The notes under the pieces are model-generated. The model was not told the DNA's origin, did not search any database, and saw only the letters and a list, made by a program, of their open reading frames with translations. From JBQTII01 sp052387905 (GTDB lineage: Bacteria; Actinomycetota; Actinomycetes; Sporichthyales; Sporichthyaceae), in the NCBI GenBank assembly GCA_052387905.1, contig JBQTIR010000028.1:1-64000 (forward strand): a stretch of 64,000 bases of DNA, written 5' to 3'. Of this stretch, positions 1 through 8,406 are shown in pieces. The first letter of the stretch is position 1. Every line of letters starts with the position of its first letter. Both the position numbers and the translations under genes were made by a program.

Positions 1-6
1 CACCTG

Positions 7-77
7 GAAAGTGCCCCTCGCTCGGCTGGCTTTGGTCCTTCGCAAGTCCAAGTCTTCCCAGCGCAGCGGGCACTTTC
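7..77. repeat. Widely spaced 10-bp inverted repeat
   Basis: GAAAGTGCCC at 7-16 is matched by its perfect complement GGGCACTTTC at 68-77, with 51 bases between. It lies in the gene-poor leftmost part of the element. It could be a stem-loop, a terminator of a gene left of the window, or the end of a degraded element. Function unknown. Confidence 0.4.
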
Positions 78-874
78 TTCATCTACACGCCGAACAGCCC
101 CGCCGGTTCATGAAGAGCCGGGGCTAACAGCTCGATGCGCTGAAAACGGACTGGCAGCGTGGATCCTCCGCGATGACAAGGCGTCCGGGAAGGCTCGCCT
201 GCCGCCGCCGCACGCAGTCGGACGCACTGCTCGAGCGCTTCGCCCAGACAAGGGCTGTAACTGCCCGGCCGGATTCGCGTCGTTCGGTCGTTTTCTCCGC
301 TCCGTTGCCCGTTGCCCTCGGGCCGACGCCGCTGAACGCGAGCAGCCAAAGTGGGGACCGAGCGACCGAGCAGGACGAGGAGGGTGGTCTGTCAGTCCGT
401 CGCCGTGGCGGCCTCCTAAGTTGCGCTGGCGCCGCCGGTCGCCGTGAAATTCTGAGGTGAGCCCGATCGCGTCGGCGATGAATCTCCTAGACGGCCCGCA
501 TGTCCCCCGTCGCCACCTGCGGCGGTAGAGCGGCCGGTGACCGCAACCCGGGTCCTGAGGGTGCCTTTGCCGGGTCGGGGTTCGGCGCGGTTCTGGTTTC
601 GCGCCGGCGTGGCCGGTGATGTGGATCGGTGGGGCGTTCATCTAAGTGCGGCCTCCAACAGGTGGTGGCGGCCATTTAGCAGATTCTTTTTCATTCTTGG
701 TTCTCATTGTTCCGTTCACCGCTACTTTCCCTTGTGGACCCCAATTCACCCTGTCTTTCCGTTGTTACCAGCCAGGCATTCCAGACTCGAGTCTTCCCTG
801 TCCTACCGAGCAGACATGTGCATTCTTTGAATGTACGGTTGCCCACGTCGGGATATGACGTCGAGGTGGCGCGG
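78..874. other. Gene-poor region upstream of the relaxase
   Basis: I see no convincing gene here. Open frames on both strands are short, Arg/Pro-rich and overlap one another, as expected by chance in GC-rich DNA. From about 665 to 840 the base composition falls clearly and becomes T/C-rich, unlike the flanks. The stretch immediately before a MobF relaxase gene is where an origin of transfer is often found. A small imperfect hairpin (GCATTC-TTT-GAATGT, about 819-833) is the only candidate structure I could see. Confidence 0.4.
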
Positions 875-3800
875 ATGTTGAGTTCGGCGAAGATCGGGAC
901 CGCCTCCTGGCGGTACTACACCGGCGCAGTGGCGTGCCGGGCCACGGAGTACTACCTCGGTGTGGGGGAGGCCCCGGGGCGCTGGCACGGGCACGGCCTG
1001 GTCGAGTTCGGCCTCGAGCCCCGGGCGGTGGTGAATGAGGCGCAGCTGGAGGCGCTGTTCGCGCGAGCCCTGCACCCGACGACGGGGCAGCGGTTGGGCA
1101 GGGCGTGGCGCACGGATGGGGTGACCGGGTTCGACCTGACGTTCTCGGCACCGAAGAGCGTCAGTTCCCTGTGGGCGCTGGGCGATCGCGATGTGGCGAC
1201 GGCGGCGATGGATGCTCACCGGGCTGCGGTGACGGCCGGCCTGGCCTACCTCGATACCCACGCCGGCCTGTCGCGTCGCGGGACCGATGGAACCGAGCAG
1301 ATCGGCACTGAGGGTTTGGCGGTGGCGCTGTTTGATCACCGGACGAGCCGGTGCGGTGATCCGCAGCTGCATACCCACGCGCTGGTGGTCAACAAGGTTC
1401 GCTGCACCGACGGGATCTGGAGAACCTTGGATGCAACCGAGTTGTTTCACCACAAGAAAAGTGCCGGGATGATTTACCAGACGGCGTTGCGCAATGAACT
1501 CCACCTGCGCCTCGGAGTGGCCTTCGAGGCGGTGAATGAGCACGGGCAAGCCGAAATCGCAGGAGTCCCACAGGAGCTGCTGAAATTGTGGAGCAAACGC
1601 ACAGCCCAGATCGACGCTGATGCCGCTCCCCGGATCGCCGAATACGAAAGCGTCCTGGGCCGATCGTTGACCGCGGCCGAGCGGATTGCCGTGGTGAAGA
1701 CCGCGGTCCTCAAGACCCGCCCGGGCAAGGACCACCCCGAACTGTCCGCGCTGAATGACCTGTGGGCGACCGAGGCCGGCGCATTCGGCATCACCCCCGC
1801 AGCTGCCGTCGAGGCAGTGCGGGCAGCGGCCAGCGGACGGTTGGTGCCCGGGGCGGAGGTCGGAACCGAACTCCTCCTCGGGGCGGTTCAGGCATCCGGG
1901 CGCGTGCGGGCGGTGTTCTCGCGGGCGGATGTCGCCGGCCAGGTCGCAGCCCTCCTGCGCACTGACGGGCTCACGGCCGCCGAGGCATTGGCGCGGGTCG
2001 AGGAGCTCACCGACCAAGCGCTCGCCCTGACCGAGGCGGTATCGGTCGGGGAGCACCCGAAGGGCCTCACTGCGCGGGCCTCGGATGGGCGGTGGGCGAG
2101 CGCGGAGGTGTTGGCGGCTGAGGCCCGGGTCCTTGGCCTGGCCGAGCAGGGCCGCCAGGGCGGCTACGGGCAGGTCCCGGGCCTGACCCTTGCTGTCTCC
2201 CTGATGGGACGGGGTCTGGACGCGGGGCAGTACGACGCCGCGCGCCACCTCGCGGGGAGCGGGGACTTTCTCTGCGTGCTCACCGCCCCGGCCGGGGCCG
2301 GTAAGACCCGCACCCTGGGCGCCGCCACCGCCGCCTGGGAGGCCGTGGGGTTCCGGGTGATCGGGCTCGCCCCCTCCGCCCGCGCTGCGGCGGAGCTCGG
2401 GTCCGCGACCGGTGGGCGCGCGGACACCCTCGCCAAATGGCTGCACAACCACACCCGCCTGCGGACCCTGCCCGAGGCGGAACGGGCGTGGGCGATCCCG
2501 GATGACCGCACGGTGGTGATCGTGGACGAGGCCTCGATGGCCTCCACCCTGGACCTGGACCGTCTCATCAGCGTCGCGGCCCGGTGCGCGAGCAAGGTCG
2601 TGCTGGTCGGGGACCCCGCCCAGATCGGGGTCATCAACGGACCCGGCGGGATGCTCGCCGCCCTCGCCAACGCCGGACACGGCATCGAACTCGCGAGCAT
2701 CCACCGCTTCACTCACGACTGGGAGAAGGACGCCTCGCAGGCGCTGCGCACCGGGGACCCCGACATCCTGGCCAGCTACGCCGCGGCGGGGCGCCTGCAC
2801 CCCTGCCCGGACGGTGACCAGGGGATCGACGCCGTCCACGAGCACTGGGCCGCTGCCCGCGCCGATGGGCAGGACGTGCTGATGATGGCCCGCACCCGCG
2901 CCGACGTCGACGCCCTCAACCACCGCGCCCGCGCCGCCGAAGTCGCGGCCTACCGGATCGCCGGCCCGATCAACCACCTCGGCGAACGGGACTGGCAAGC
3001 CGGGGACCTGCTCCGGACCCGCCGCAACGACCGGCGCCTACCCATCGGCGATGGCCACGTCCGCAACGGTGACGGCTACTGGGTCATCGACGCCCACGGG
3101 CCCGGCGGCGGGTTGATCGTTTCCGACCTGGCCGGGCGCGGACGAACCGTCCTCCCGGCGGACTACGTCGCCGCCCACGCCGAATACGGCTGGGCCACCA
3201 CGATCGACGGCGCGCAGGGCGCCACCACCGATACCGGGATCGTCCTGGTCCGACCAGGCCTCGACCGTGAACACCTCTACGTCGCCATGACCCGGGGCCG
3301 GCACGCCAACCACGCCTACATCACCCCCGATCCCACCGCCGAGCCGAACCATCACGGTCCGGCGCACGCAGGCCCCAGCGGGGAACGGGCGCCCGCGGAC
3401 CAGGCCCTCGATGTGCTCACCGCAGCGCTCGCGACCAGCGGCGCGCAGGACGCCGCGCACACCGCCCGCGACGCCGCCCGCTCCCGCGCCGCCGAACAGG
3501 CCCGCAAGGAATCCGAGCGGACGGTCGCTGCCCAGCGACAGGCGGCCCCCGTCATGCCTCCCGACCACGCGACCAGGATCGCCCTTCTGGCGCAACGTCG
3601 AGCCGAAGCCGAGCAGCTCGGCGCGGACCAGAACCGCCATCGCCAGCAGCTGCGCCAGGCCAACGACGAACTCGCGCACCTACCCCGCTGGTCTCGCGCC
3701 CGACGAGCCACTCTTACCGCCGTGGTCAGCGACCACGAGACCGCCCTGGCCGCGGCCCCGCCGGTGCAGGCGCGGCTGCGTGTGGAGATCGACCAGCTCA

Positions 3801-4045
3801 GTCGAGACGTCGAACGCGATTCCCGGGACCGCCAGGACCTGGCCAAGCAAGCCGAAACGCGCCGCCTGGGCAGGGCGCTGTCCACTCGGCTCGCGTCCGG
3901 TCTGGCGCGACCCCGACCGATCATCACCGCCGGCCCGCATCAGGCGGAACGCGACGCCCTCGCGCATCGCCTGCGGCAGAACCACTACGACCGCGAGCGC
4001 AGCCGTGAGCGTGCGCGTGACGACGATCGTGGTCTGAGCCGCTGA
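875..4045 (+). CDS. MobF/TrwC-type conjugative relaxase-helicase
   Basis: 1,056 residues. It nicks DNA at oriT and unwinds the transferred strand during mobilization. The relaxase domain (about 1-330) has tandem N-terminal tyrosines (Y14/Y15 and Y26/Y27) and the three-histidine metal site (H155, H166, H168 in a QLHTHAL context). A RecD/TraI-like helicase follows, with Walker A APAGAGKT at about 471-478, Walker B VIVDEAS at about 548, and a late motif ending in YVAMTRGRH. The C-terminal 200 residues are charged and probably coiled coil. I chose ATG 875 because MobF proteins begin with a short ML.. segment just before the first tyrosines; the frame stays open upstream to 707 without family-like sequence. 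No defects seen, so it looks intact. Confidence 0.93.
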   Translation: MLSSAKIGTASWRYYTGAVACRATEYYLGVGEAPGRWHGHGLVEFGLEPRAVVNEAQLEALFARALHPTTGQRLGRAWRTDGVTGFDLTFSAPKSVSSLWALGDRDVATAAMDAHRAAVTAGLAYLDTHAGLSRRGTDGTEQIGTEGLAVALFDHRTSRCGDPQLHTHALVVNKVRCTDGIWRTLDATELFHHKKSAGMIYQTALRNELHLRLGVAFEAVNEHGQAEIAGVPQELLKLWSKRTAQIDADAAPRIAEYESVLGRSLTAAERIAVVKTAVLKTRPGKDHPELSALNDLWATEAGAFGITPAAAVEAVRAAASGRLVPGAEVGTELLLGAVQASGRVRAVFSRADVAGQVAALLRTDGLTAAEALARVEELTDQALALTEAVSVGEHPKGLTARASDGRWASAEVLAAEARVLGLAEQGRQGGYGQVPGLTLAVSLMGRGLDAGQYDAARHLAGSGDFLCVLTAPAGAGKTRTLGAATAAWEAVGFRVIGLAPSARAAAELGSATGGRADTLAKWLHNHTRLRTLPEAERAWAIPDDRTVVIVDEASMASTLDLDRLISVAARCASKVVLVGDPAQIGVINGPGGMLAALANAGHGIELASIHRFTHDWEKDASQALRTGDPDILASYAAAGRLHPCPDGDQGIDAVHEHWAAARADGQDVLMMARTRADVDALNHRARAAEVAAYRIAGPINHLGERDWQAGDLLRTRRNDRRLPIGDGHVRNGDGYWVIDAHGPGGGLIVSDLAGRGRTVLPADYVAAHAEYGWATTIDGAQGATTDTGIVLVRPGLDREHLYVAMTRGRHANHAYITPDPTAEPNHHGPAHAGPSGERAPADQALDVLTAALATSGAQDAAHTARDAARSRAAEQARKESERTVAAQRQAAPVMPPDHATRIALLAQRRAEAEQLGADQNRHRQQLRQANDELAHLPRWSRARRATLTAVVSDHETALAAAPPVQARLRVEIDQLSRDVERDSRDRQDLAKQAETRRLGRALSTRLASGLARPRPIITAGPHQAERDALAHRLRQNHYDRERSRERARDDDRGLSR

Positions 4046-4115
4046 GCGTTCCCCGCACGGAGGAGCATGGCGTCGCTGGTCATCGCGGCACGTCCGTTCG
4101 GCGATGCTGCTGCGG

Positions 4116-4451
4116 CTATTCGTCGGGGAGTCGGCCGACGGCTGCTCGATAGATCACGTGATCGCGGCGTTCTCCGATGGCGATGACCTGCACCGTGTCG
4201 CCGAGGAGGCGATAGACGACGCGGTACCGCTGGGGGCGGGTCGCGGTCAGATCGAAACGGAGCCGGCGCAGGCCGGTGAGGTCGCCGCTGACGTGGCGCT
4301 GCCCGAGCTCCTTGCCGATCTGACGACCATGAGCCAGGTCGTCCACGGCCGCCAGGGCGGCGTCGACCAGCGCGGGATCAGTTACGGCGAGTAGCGGGAG
4401 GTCCTCGGACAACACCGCGGGATCGAACGCTTGGGCGTACTTGGCCGTCAC
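4116..4451 (-). CDS. RelE/ParE-family toxin
   Basis: 111 residues, the usual size for RelE/ParE toxins. The central part (LRRLRFDL...QRYRVVYRL...VIAIGERRDHVIYR) has the family's beta-sheet core with alternating basic residues. RelE members cleave mRNA on the ribosome and ParE members inhibit gyrase; the sequence alone does not settle which. The GTG start overlaps the antitoxin stop by 4 bp (GTGA), so the two are translationally coupled. Probable role: stabilizing the mobile element. Confidence 0.85.
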   Translation of the reverse strand: MTAKYAQAFDPAVLSEDLPLLAVTDPALVDAALAAVDDLAHGRQIGKELGQRHVSGDLTGLRRLRFDLTATRPQRYRVVYRLLGDTVQVIAIGERRDHVIYRAAVGRLPDE

Positions 4452-4738
4452 TCCTTGGCGGCGTTGTCACGCCCGAGCGCCGTGTCGACTGCAGCTCGGG
4501 TGAGCCATCGGCCCTTGCCCGCTGCGAGGCGGCGGGTGGCCAGCTCCTCGTCGAGGACGTCCTCGACGGCGGGCGCGATCCGTTGCCACAGCTCCCAGGA
4601 CACGATCACCCCCTGTGCCCTGCGGTGACTTCCGAACACCACCGGCTCGGCGTGTGAGCCGTCCGCGTCGAATGCTGCCGCAATCGCGTTCAGGCGTGCT
4701 CGGGCCTCGTTGGTGGGAAGCACCTCGCCAATCGTCAT
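4448..4738 (-). CDS. Phd/YefM-family antitoxin
   Basis: 96 residues. The N-terminus (MTIGEVLPTNEARARLNAI) is a typical Phd/YefM DNA-binding start, followed by the PVVFGSHRRAQGVIVSWELW strand region of the family. It is the first gene of the pair, with the toxin overlapping its stop codon. It should neutralize the toxin with its C-terminal part and repress the operon with its N-terminal part. An inverted repeat just upstream of its start is a likely operator. Confidence 0.85.
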   Translation of the reverse strand: MTIGEVLPTNEARARLNAIAAAFDADGSHAEPVVFGSHRRAQGVIVSWELWQRIAPAVEDVLDEELATRRLAAGKGRWLTRAAVDTALGRDNAAKE

Positions 4739-4745
4739 CCCTAAA

Positions 4746-4765
4746 CGGTACCTAATTCAGTACCG
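4746..4765. promoter_or_regulatory. Candidate autoregulatory operator of the toxin-antitoxin operon
   Basis: Perfect inverted repeat CGGTAC-N8-GTACCG, 7 bp upstream of the antitoxin ATG (4738) on the minus strand. AT-rich spacer CTAATTCA. The position fits repression by the antitoxin/toxin complex. Confidence 0.55.
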
Positions 4766-4779
4766 AATTGCCAGGGATC

Positions 4780-5463
4780 CTACGCCTGCGGTTCTTTTCG
4801 GCGGCCGGCGGGCGGGATGACGTAGTCGGAGTCGTTGAGCTTTTCGGCGACCAGCCCCCGGATGCCGACCTGGCGTAGGTGGTCGAAGAAGGCCCCCATT
4901 TCCTCCGCGGTGGCGTCGAGGCGGTCGGCGTGATCGTCGAGGAGGGCGAGCAGCATTTCCTTGCGGCGGTGGCGGTAGTCCTTGCGGGTGATCGGGGTTG
5001 CCGTTCCGAACAGGCGGGCGAGGGCGGCGTCCTGCTCGCCGGGTTCCTTCATGCCGAGTTCGCGGAACCGGGCGTACAACTCGTCCAACTGGTCCTCGCG
5101 GCCCAGGGTCAGGGTGTACAGCTCGTTCACGTGATCGGAGGTGCGCTGCAGCCGGCGGGTGTCCTTGGGTGGGGGCAGGAAGAACCACAGCAGCGGCACG
5201 TCGAACGCGCACGCGAACGCGAGGATCTCCTGGGCGTCGAACTCGCGGCGCTTGTCCCCGCCGTAGGAGCGCTCCAGGGCCGAGATGCTGGCCTGCGGTA
5301 ATCGCTGGCCAAGGAACTTCTCGAGCTTCACCGCGGCCTCGTCCTGGGTAAGGCCGCGCAGCTCCCGCGCTCGCCGGAAGTTGTAGGCGATCACCTCGTT
5401 GAGGTTCACCACCTCCGGTGGTACGGCGGTGTCCGCTGACGTTCGTTTGCGTCCAGGTGCCAT
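4780..5463 (-). CDS. XRE-family helix-turn-helix regulator
   Basis: 227 residues. HTH_3-type domain at about 22-85 (YNFRRARELRGLTQDEAAVKLE, then QASISALERS as recognition helix). The C-terminal 140 residues are charged, with a possible coiled coil, and have no recognized function. Transcribed divergently from the excisionase and integrase, the usual place for the regulator controlling excision of actinomycete integrative elements. An inverted repeat in the intergenic region near its start is a candidate operator. Confidence 0.85.
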   Translation of the reverse strand: MAPGRKRTSADTAVPPEVVNLNEVIAYNFRRARELRGLTQDEAAVKLEKFLGQRLPQASISALERSYGGDKRREFDAQEILAFACAFDVPLLWFFLPPPKDTRRLQRTSDHVNELYTLTLGREDQLDELYARFRELGMKEPGEQDAALARLFGTATPITRKDYRHRRKEMLLALLDDHADRLDATAEEMGAFFDHLRQVGIRGLVAEKLNDSDYVIPPAGRRKEPQA

Positions 5464-5478
5464 GGCACGCCACCGTAC

Positions 5479-5494
5479 ATGGCGTACAAGCCAT
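5479..5494. promoter_or_regulatory. Candidate operator between xre and xis
   Basis: Inverted repeat ATGGC-GTACAA-GCCAT, 16 bp upstream of the XRE start on the minus strand and about 95 bp upstream of xis. It lies within a 125-bp divergent promoter region. A related half-site (GTACATGGC) overlaps it. Binding by the XRE protein is inferred from position only. Confidence 0.4.
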
Positions 5495-5571
5495 ATGAAC
5501 AGTTGCTAGAGCGCGTTTCCAGGGGTATTCTCTGGTCATTGTCGGGGAACACCCGTCAGCAACTATCTCCC

Positions 5572-5582
5572 GGGGGGGGGGG
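5572..5582 (+). repeat. Homopolymeric tract of 11 G at the xis ribosome-binding site
   Basis: Eleven consecutive G residues end 6 bases before the xis ATG. This is where the Shine-Dalgarno sequence should be, and no other one is visible. Tracts of this length are prone to slippage; see findings. Confidence 0.9.
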
Positions 5583-5588
5583 ACCCTT

Positions 5589-5768
5589 ATGCTGCTCACC
5601 GTTGAACAAGCCGCCGAGCGTCTGGGCACCACCGTCCGCTTCATCCGCCGGCTCCGCTCTGAGCGACGGATCGCCGTCGTCAAGCTCGGCAAGCACATCC
5701 GCATCGACAGCAACGACCTGGACGCATTCATCGCCGCCAGCCGCCAAGAACCGACCACCGCCTCGTGA
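5589..5768 (+). CDS. xis: Excisionase/MerR-like HTH DNA-binding protein
   Basis: 59 residues: MLLTVEQAAERLGTTVRFIR, then RIAVVKLGKHIRI and a short acidic tail. This is the standard excisionase-type winged HTH (HTH_17): a VEQAAERLG helix, a recognition helix with R..R, and a KLGKHIRI wing. It precedes the integrase on the same strand, with a gap of about 110 bp. It should bind the attachment site and steer the integrase to excision. Confidence 0.85.
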   Translation: MLLTVEQAAERLGTTVRFIRRLRSERRIAVVKLGKHIRIDSNDLDAFIAASRQEPTTAS

Positions 5769-5880
5769 CCTCGTCATGTAGCGGCGGCGGGCACGCTTCG
5801 CAGATCCGCCGGGCGCTGCCCTATGAATCAGTGATTACCCGTCAGATTCCTTGAATCCTCGGCACGTGTGGGAGGGGTCC

Positions 5881-7080
5881 ATGGCAACAGCGACCGGAGG
5901 CCGGCGGGGCAGCGTCCGGCAGTCCGCCAACGGAACCTGGTTCTTGATCGTCGACATCGGGATCGGTGTCGACCGCAAGCAAACCCGCCGTCGCGGCTTT
6001 CCCACCAGGAAGGCTGCGCAGGCTGAGCTCACCCGCATCCTCGGCTCGCTGGAGCAACGAACCTACGTCGCGCCGCAGCGGCAGACCCTCTCGCAGTTCC
6101 TCACCGATGCCTGGCTGCCCGCCGTCGAGCACACCATCAAGCCGGGAACCTTCGAGTCCTACCGGCGCAATGTCCGGCTGCACATCGCCGGCCGACCCAT
6201 CGGGCGGCGTCCGCTGCAAGAGGTCGACCCCACCGAACTGAACGCCCTCTACGCCGTCCTGCTTGCGGGCGATGCAGATCATCGGGCGCTCAGCCCTCGG
6301 TCGGTCGCCTACATCGCCACGATCCTGCACCGTGCGTTCCGTGACGCGATCCGGTGGCAGGCCATGGTCCGTAACCCGGCGCAGGCTGCCGACCCGCCCC
6401 GAGTCTCGGCCCGCAAGGAGATGCAGACCTGGACCGGCCCCCAGCTGCGGACCTTCCTGGACTCGATCGAGGACGACGAACTCCGGGTGTGCTGGTGGCT
6501 GCTCGCCAACACCGGAATGCGGCGCGGTGAAGTCCTCGGTTTGCGCTGGAGCGACCTCGACCTCAACGCGGGAACGCTGCGAATCATCCGCACGCTCATC
6601 ACGACCGACGTGCAGCGCAAGGGCTCACCTGGGATGGCGTGGGGTACACCCAAGACCGCCAAAGGGCGCCGGACCGTGGCCCTCGACCCGGCCACCGTGA
6701 CCGCGGTCCGCGTGCACCGCACGCGACAACTCAAGGAACGCCTCGCTCTGGGCGGCGACTACCAAGACCAAGACCTCGTGGTCTGCCAGCGCGACGGAAC
6801 GCCGGTACACCCGAAGACGGTCAGCTACCAGTTCGGGAAGGCAGCGCGCAACGCGAAGCTCCCGCCGATTCGTCTGCACGATCTGCGGCACACTCACGCC
6901 ACCTTGGCGCTGAAGGCGGGCATCCATCCGCGGATCGTCCAGGAGCGGCTCGGGCACGCCAATGTGTCGATCACGCTGGACACCTACTCGCACGTCGATC
7001 TCGACATGCAAGCCGCCGCCGCCCGCCAGGTGGCTGCCCTGATCACGGCCGTCGCCGAGCCGTCGCCGGACGCGCCCTGA
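5881..7080 (+). CDS. int: Tyrosine site-specific integrase
   Basis: 399 residues. An N-terminal AP2-like arm-binding part and a SAM-like core-binding domain (TLSQFLTDAWLPAVEHTIKP) precede the catalytic domain. Active-site motifs are visible: Arg in NTGMRRGEVLGLRW, HxxR in LHDLRHTHATL, and the LGHA...TLDTYSHV box with the nucleophilic Tyr near the C-terminus. ATG 5881 is preceded by GGAGGGG at good spacing; the frame opens at a TTG 30 bp upstream. The gene ends just before the tRNA-Ser 3' end, so integration there is very likely. Confidence 0.93.
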   Translation: MATATGGRRGSVRQSANGTWFLIVDIGIGVDRKQTRRRGFPTRKAAQAELTRILGSLEQRTYVAPQRQTLSQFLTDAWLPAVEHTIKPGTFESYRRNVRLHIAGRPIGRRPLQEVDPTELNALYAVLLAGDADHRALSPRSVAYIATILHRAFRDAIRWQAMVRNPAQAADPPRVSARKEMQTWTGPQLRTFLDSIEDDELRVCWWLLANTGMRRGEVLGLRWSDLDLNAGTLRIIRTLITTDVQRKGSPGMAWGTPKTAKGRRTVALDPATVTAVRVHRTRQLKERLALGGDYQDQDLVVCQRDGTPVHPKTVSYQFGKAARNAKLPPIRLHDLRHTHATLALKAGIHPRIVQERLGHANVSITLDTYSHVDLDMQAAAARQVAALITAVAEPSPDAP

Positions 7081-7128
7081 ATTTCTGTGACCACTCCGTG
7101 ACCACCAGGCCGGAAATGCCCCGCTGAC

Positions 7129-7163
7129 GACGTCTCCGCAAGCTTCTGACCTGCGGAAACGTC
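7129..7163. terminator. Stem-loop between int and tRNA-Ser
   Basis: A 12-bp stem with one mismatch (GACGTCTCCGCA against TGCGGAAACGTC) encloses an 11-base loop. It sits between the integrase stop and the tRNA 3' end, so it could terminate int and, from the other side, the tRNA. It could also be an integrase/excisionase arm site. Confidence 0.5.
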
Positions 7164-7175
7164 CCCAGCATCTGG

Positions 7176-7260
7176 CGGTGGCGGTGGGATTTGAACCCAC
7201 GGATGCTTGCACATCACACGCTTTCGAGGCGTGCTCCTTCGGCCGCTCGGACACGCCACC
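7176..7260 (-). tRNA. tRNA-Ser (anticodon CGA)
   Basis: Reads from the minus strand with a 7-bp acceptor stem GGTGGCG/CGCCACC, D-stem TCC/GGA, and T-arm GTGGG-TTCAAAT-CCCAC. The anticodon stem CACGC/GCGTG has loop CTCGAAA (anticodon CGA complementary to 7224-7226). The long variable arm is typical of serine tRNAs. CCA is not encoded. Its 3' end faces the integrase and is the presumed attachment site. Confidence 0.95.
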
Positions 7261-7307
7261 GCCGCAGACGATACCAAGCGCCGCAGGCGCGCTGACCGCG
7301 CGCTGAG

Positions 7308-7742
7308 CTAGCGCCGGTGGGAGTCGAAGAACGTGCGCAGCAACGCTCCGCACTCCGGCGCAAGGACGCCGGAGATCACCTCGGGGCGGTGGTTGAGGCG
7401 ACGGTCCCGCAGGACGTCCCACAGCGATCCGACGGCGCCGGCCTTGTCGTCGTGCGCACCGAACACGAGCCGCGAGATCCGCGCCAGCCCGATCGCGCCG
7501 GCGCACATCGTGCACGGCTCCAGCGTGACGACCAGGGTGCAGCCAGCCAGCCGCCATTCCCCCCGGGCCAGCGCCGCCTCGCGCAACGCGAGGACCTCGG
7601 CGTGCGCACTGGGGTCGGTGTCGGCCTCGCGCCGGTTACGGCCGCGCCCGATCACGGCGCCGCCGGAGTCCAGGACCACGGCACCGACCGGGACATCGCC
7701 GGAGTCGGTCGCCGCCGCGGCCTCGGTCAGCGCCGCGCGCAT
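7308..7742 (-). CDS. tadA: tRNA-specific adenosine deaminase
   Basis: 144 residues. Zinc-dependent deaminase converting the wobble adenosine of tRNA-Arg(ACG) to inosine; the substrate tRNA is itself in this window at 42476-42548. Motifs: PVGAVV, the HAE catalytic site (HAEVLALREAA), and the PCTMCAGAI zinc site. The C-terminus NHRPEVISGVLAPECGALLRTFF is typical of TadA. Followed upstream by two TadA-associated genes on the same strand. Confidence 0.95.
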   Translation of the reverse strand: MRAALTEAAAATDSGDVPVGAVVLDSGGAVIGRGRNRREADTDPSAHAEVLALREAALARGEWRLAGCTLVVTLEPCTMCAGAIGLARISRLVFGAHDDKAGAVGSLWDVLRDRRLNHRPEVISGVLAPECGALLRTFFDSHRR

Positions 7743-7780
7743 GGCCTCGTCCCAAGGCCCAGCGGTCCTGCGATCTGCGC

Positions 7781-8299
7781 TCAGCGAAACGCTTCCAGCG
7801 CGTCCGGCGCCCCGGCGTTCTCGGCGAGCGTGCTCAGGATCTCCGAGGGCAGCAGGCCCTCTTTCGAGCAGAGCGCGAGCAGGGACTCCCCGTCGGTGCC
7901 CAGATCGGTCAGCAGCAAGTGGTCCCCGACGGGGCCGCTGCCCTCGACGGCGGGCTCGTCCGCGGCCGCCGGTCCCGCGTCGCCGTCCAGGTCGATCGAG
8001 TCCAGGGCGTCTTCGGGAGTGGACCCTTCGAGCAGCATCTCGGCGTACGCGGAGTGCTCGACCGCGCGTTCATCGGACACGAACACCCGGGCGTCGTCCT
8101 CACCGTCGACCCGCACGACGGCGAACCAGGCGTCCTCCTGTTCCAGGAACAGCAGGAAGGTGGAGTCGGCGTCGGCGAGCTCGGAGGAATCCCGCATGGC
8201 CTGGGCGAGGTCACCGACATCGTCGATGCCGTCGAGATCCACATCGTTGACGTCCCAGCCGTCGTCGTGGCGGGTCAGCACCGCGGCGAAGTACCCCAC
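7781..8299 (-). CDS. TadA-associated protein (tRNA adenosine deaminase-associated family)
   Basis: 172 residues, acidic. Start taken as GTG 8299 (VGYFAAVLTRHDDGW) because AGGAGAA lies just upstream; the open frame to 8365 lacks a good ribosome-binding site. An N-terminal beta-rich half (TFLLFLEQEDAWFAVVRVDGEDDARVFVSD) is followed by an Asp-rich linker and a C-terminal helical part (SLLALCSKEGLLPSEILSTLAE). This matches the actinobacterial family found next to tadA. Biochemical role unknown. Paralogue of the gene at 8407-8883. Confidence 0.8.
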   Translation of the reverse strand: MGYFAAVLTRHDDGWDVNDVDLDGIDDVGDLAQAMRDSSELADADSTFLLFLEQEDAWFAVVRVDGEDDARVFVSDERAVEHSAYAEMLLEGSTPEDALDSIDLDGDAGPAAADEPAVEGSGPVGDHLLLTDLGTDGESLLALCSKEGLLPSEILSTLAENAGAPDALEAFR

Positions 8300-8406
8300 G
8301 CGTTCTCCTGAGCAAGTAAGTGGCGGTCGGTCAGCGTTCTGTCGTGCACTCACAGTGTGGCGCAACGCCCCGCCCCGGAGTCACCCGAGTGGATCACGTT
8401 GCGAGG

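Larger units (their letters stand above)
1..7176. mobile_element. Right-hand part of an integrative mobilizable element at tRNA-Ser
   Basis: A relaxase/helicase, toxin-antitoxin pair, XRE regulator, excisionase and tyrosine integrase lie next to each other. The integrase ends about 95 bp from the 3' end of a tRNA-Ser gene, a typical attachment site for tyrosine integrases. Flanking genes right of the tRNA (tadA onwards) are core genes. I found no second copy of the tRNA 3' end in positions 1-5850, so the other attachment site should lie left of the window. No replication initiator, TraB/FtsK-type translocase or coupling protein is visible in this part, so whether it is self-transmissible (AICE/ICE) or only mobilizable cannot be decided. 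Confidence 0.75.

Noticed and set aside
816..837. Hairpin GCATTC-TTT-GAATGT as oriT
   Set aside because: Short, imperfect and without a recognizable nic motif; kept only as a remark.
707..874. Relaxase start at 707
   Set aside because: The extra 56 residues are unlike MobF N-termini and come from the AT-richer noncoding stretch; ATG 875 fits the family.
803..2998. 731-residue open frame antisense to the relaxase gene
   Set aside because: Composition is Arg/Gly/Pro/His-rich without domains; it is a GC-driven shadow of the MobF gene.
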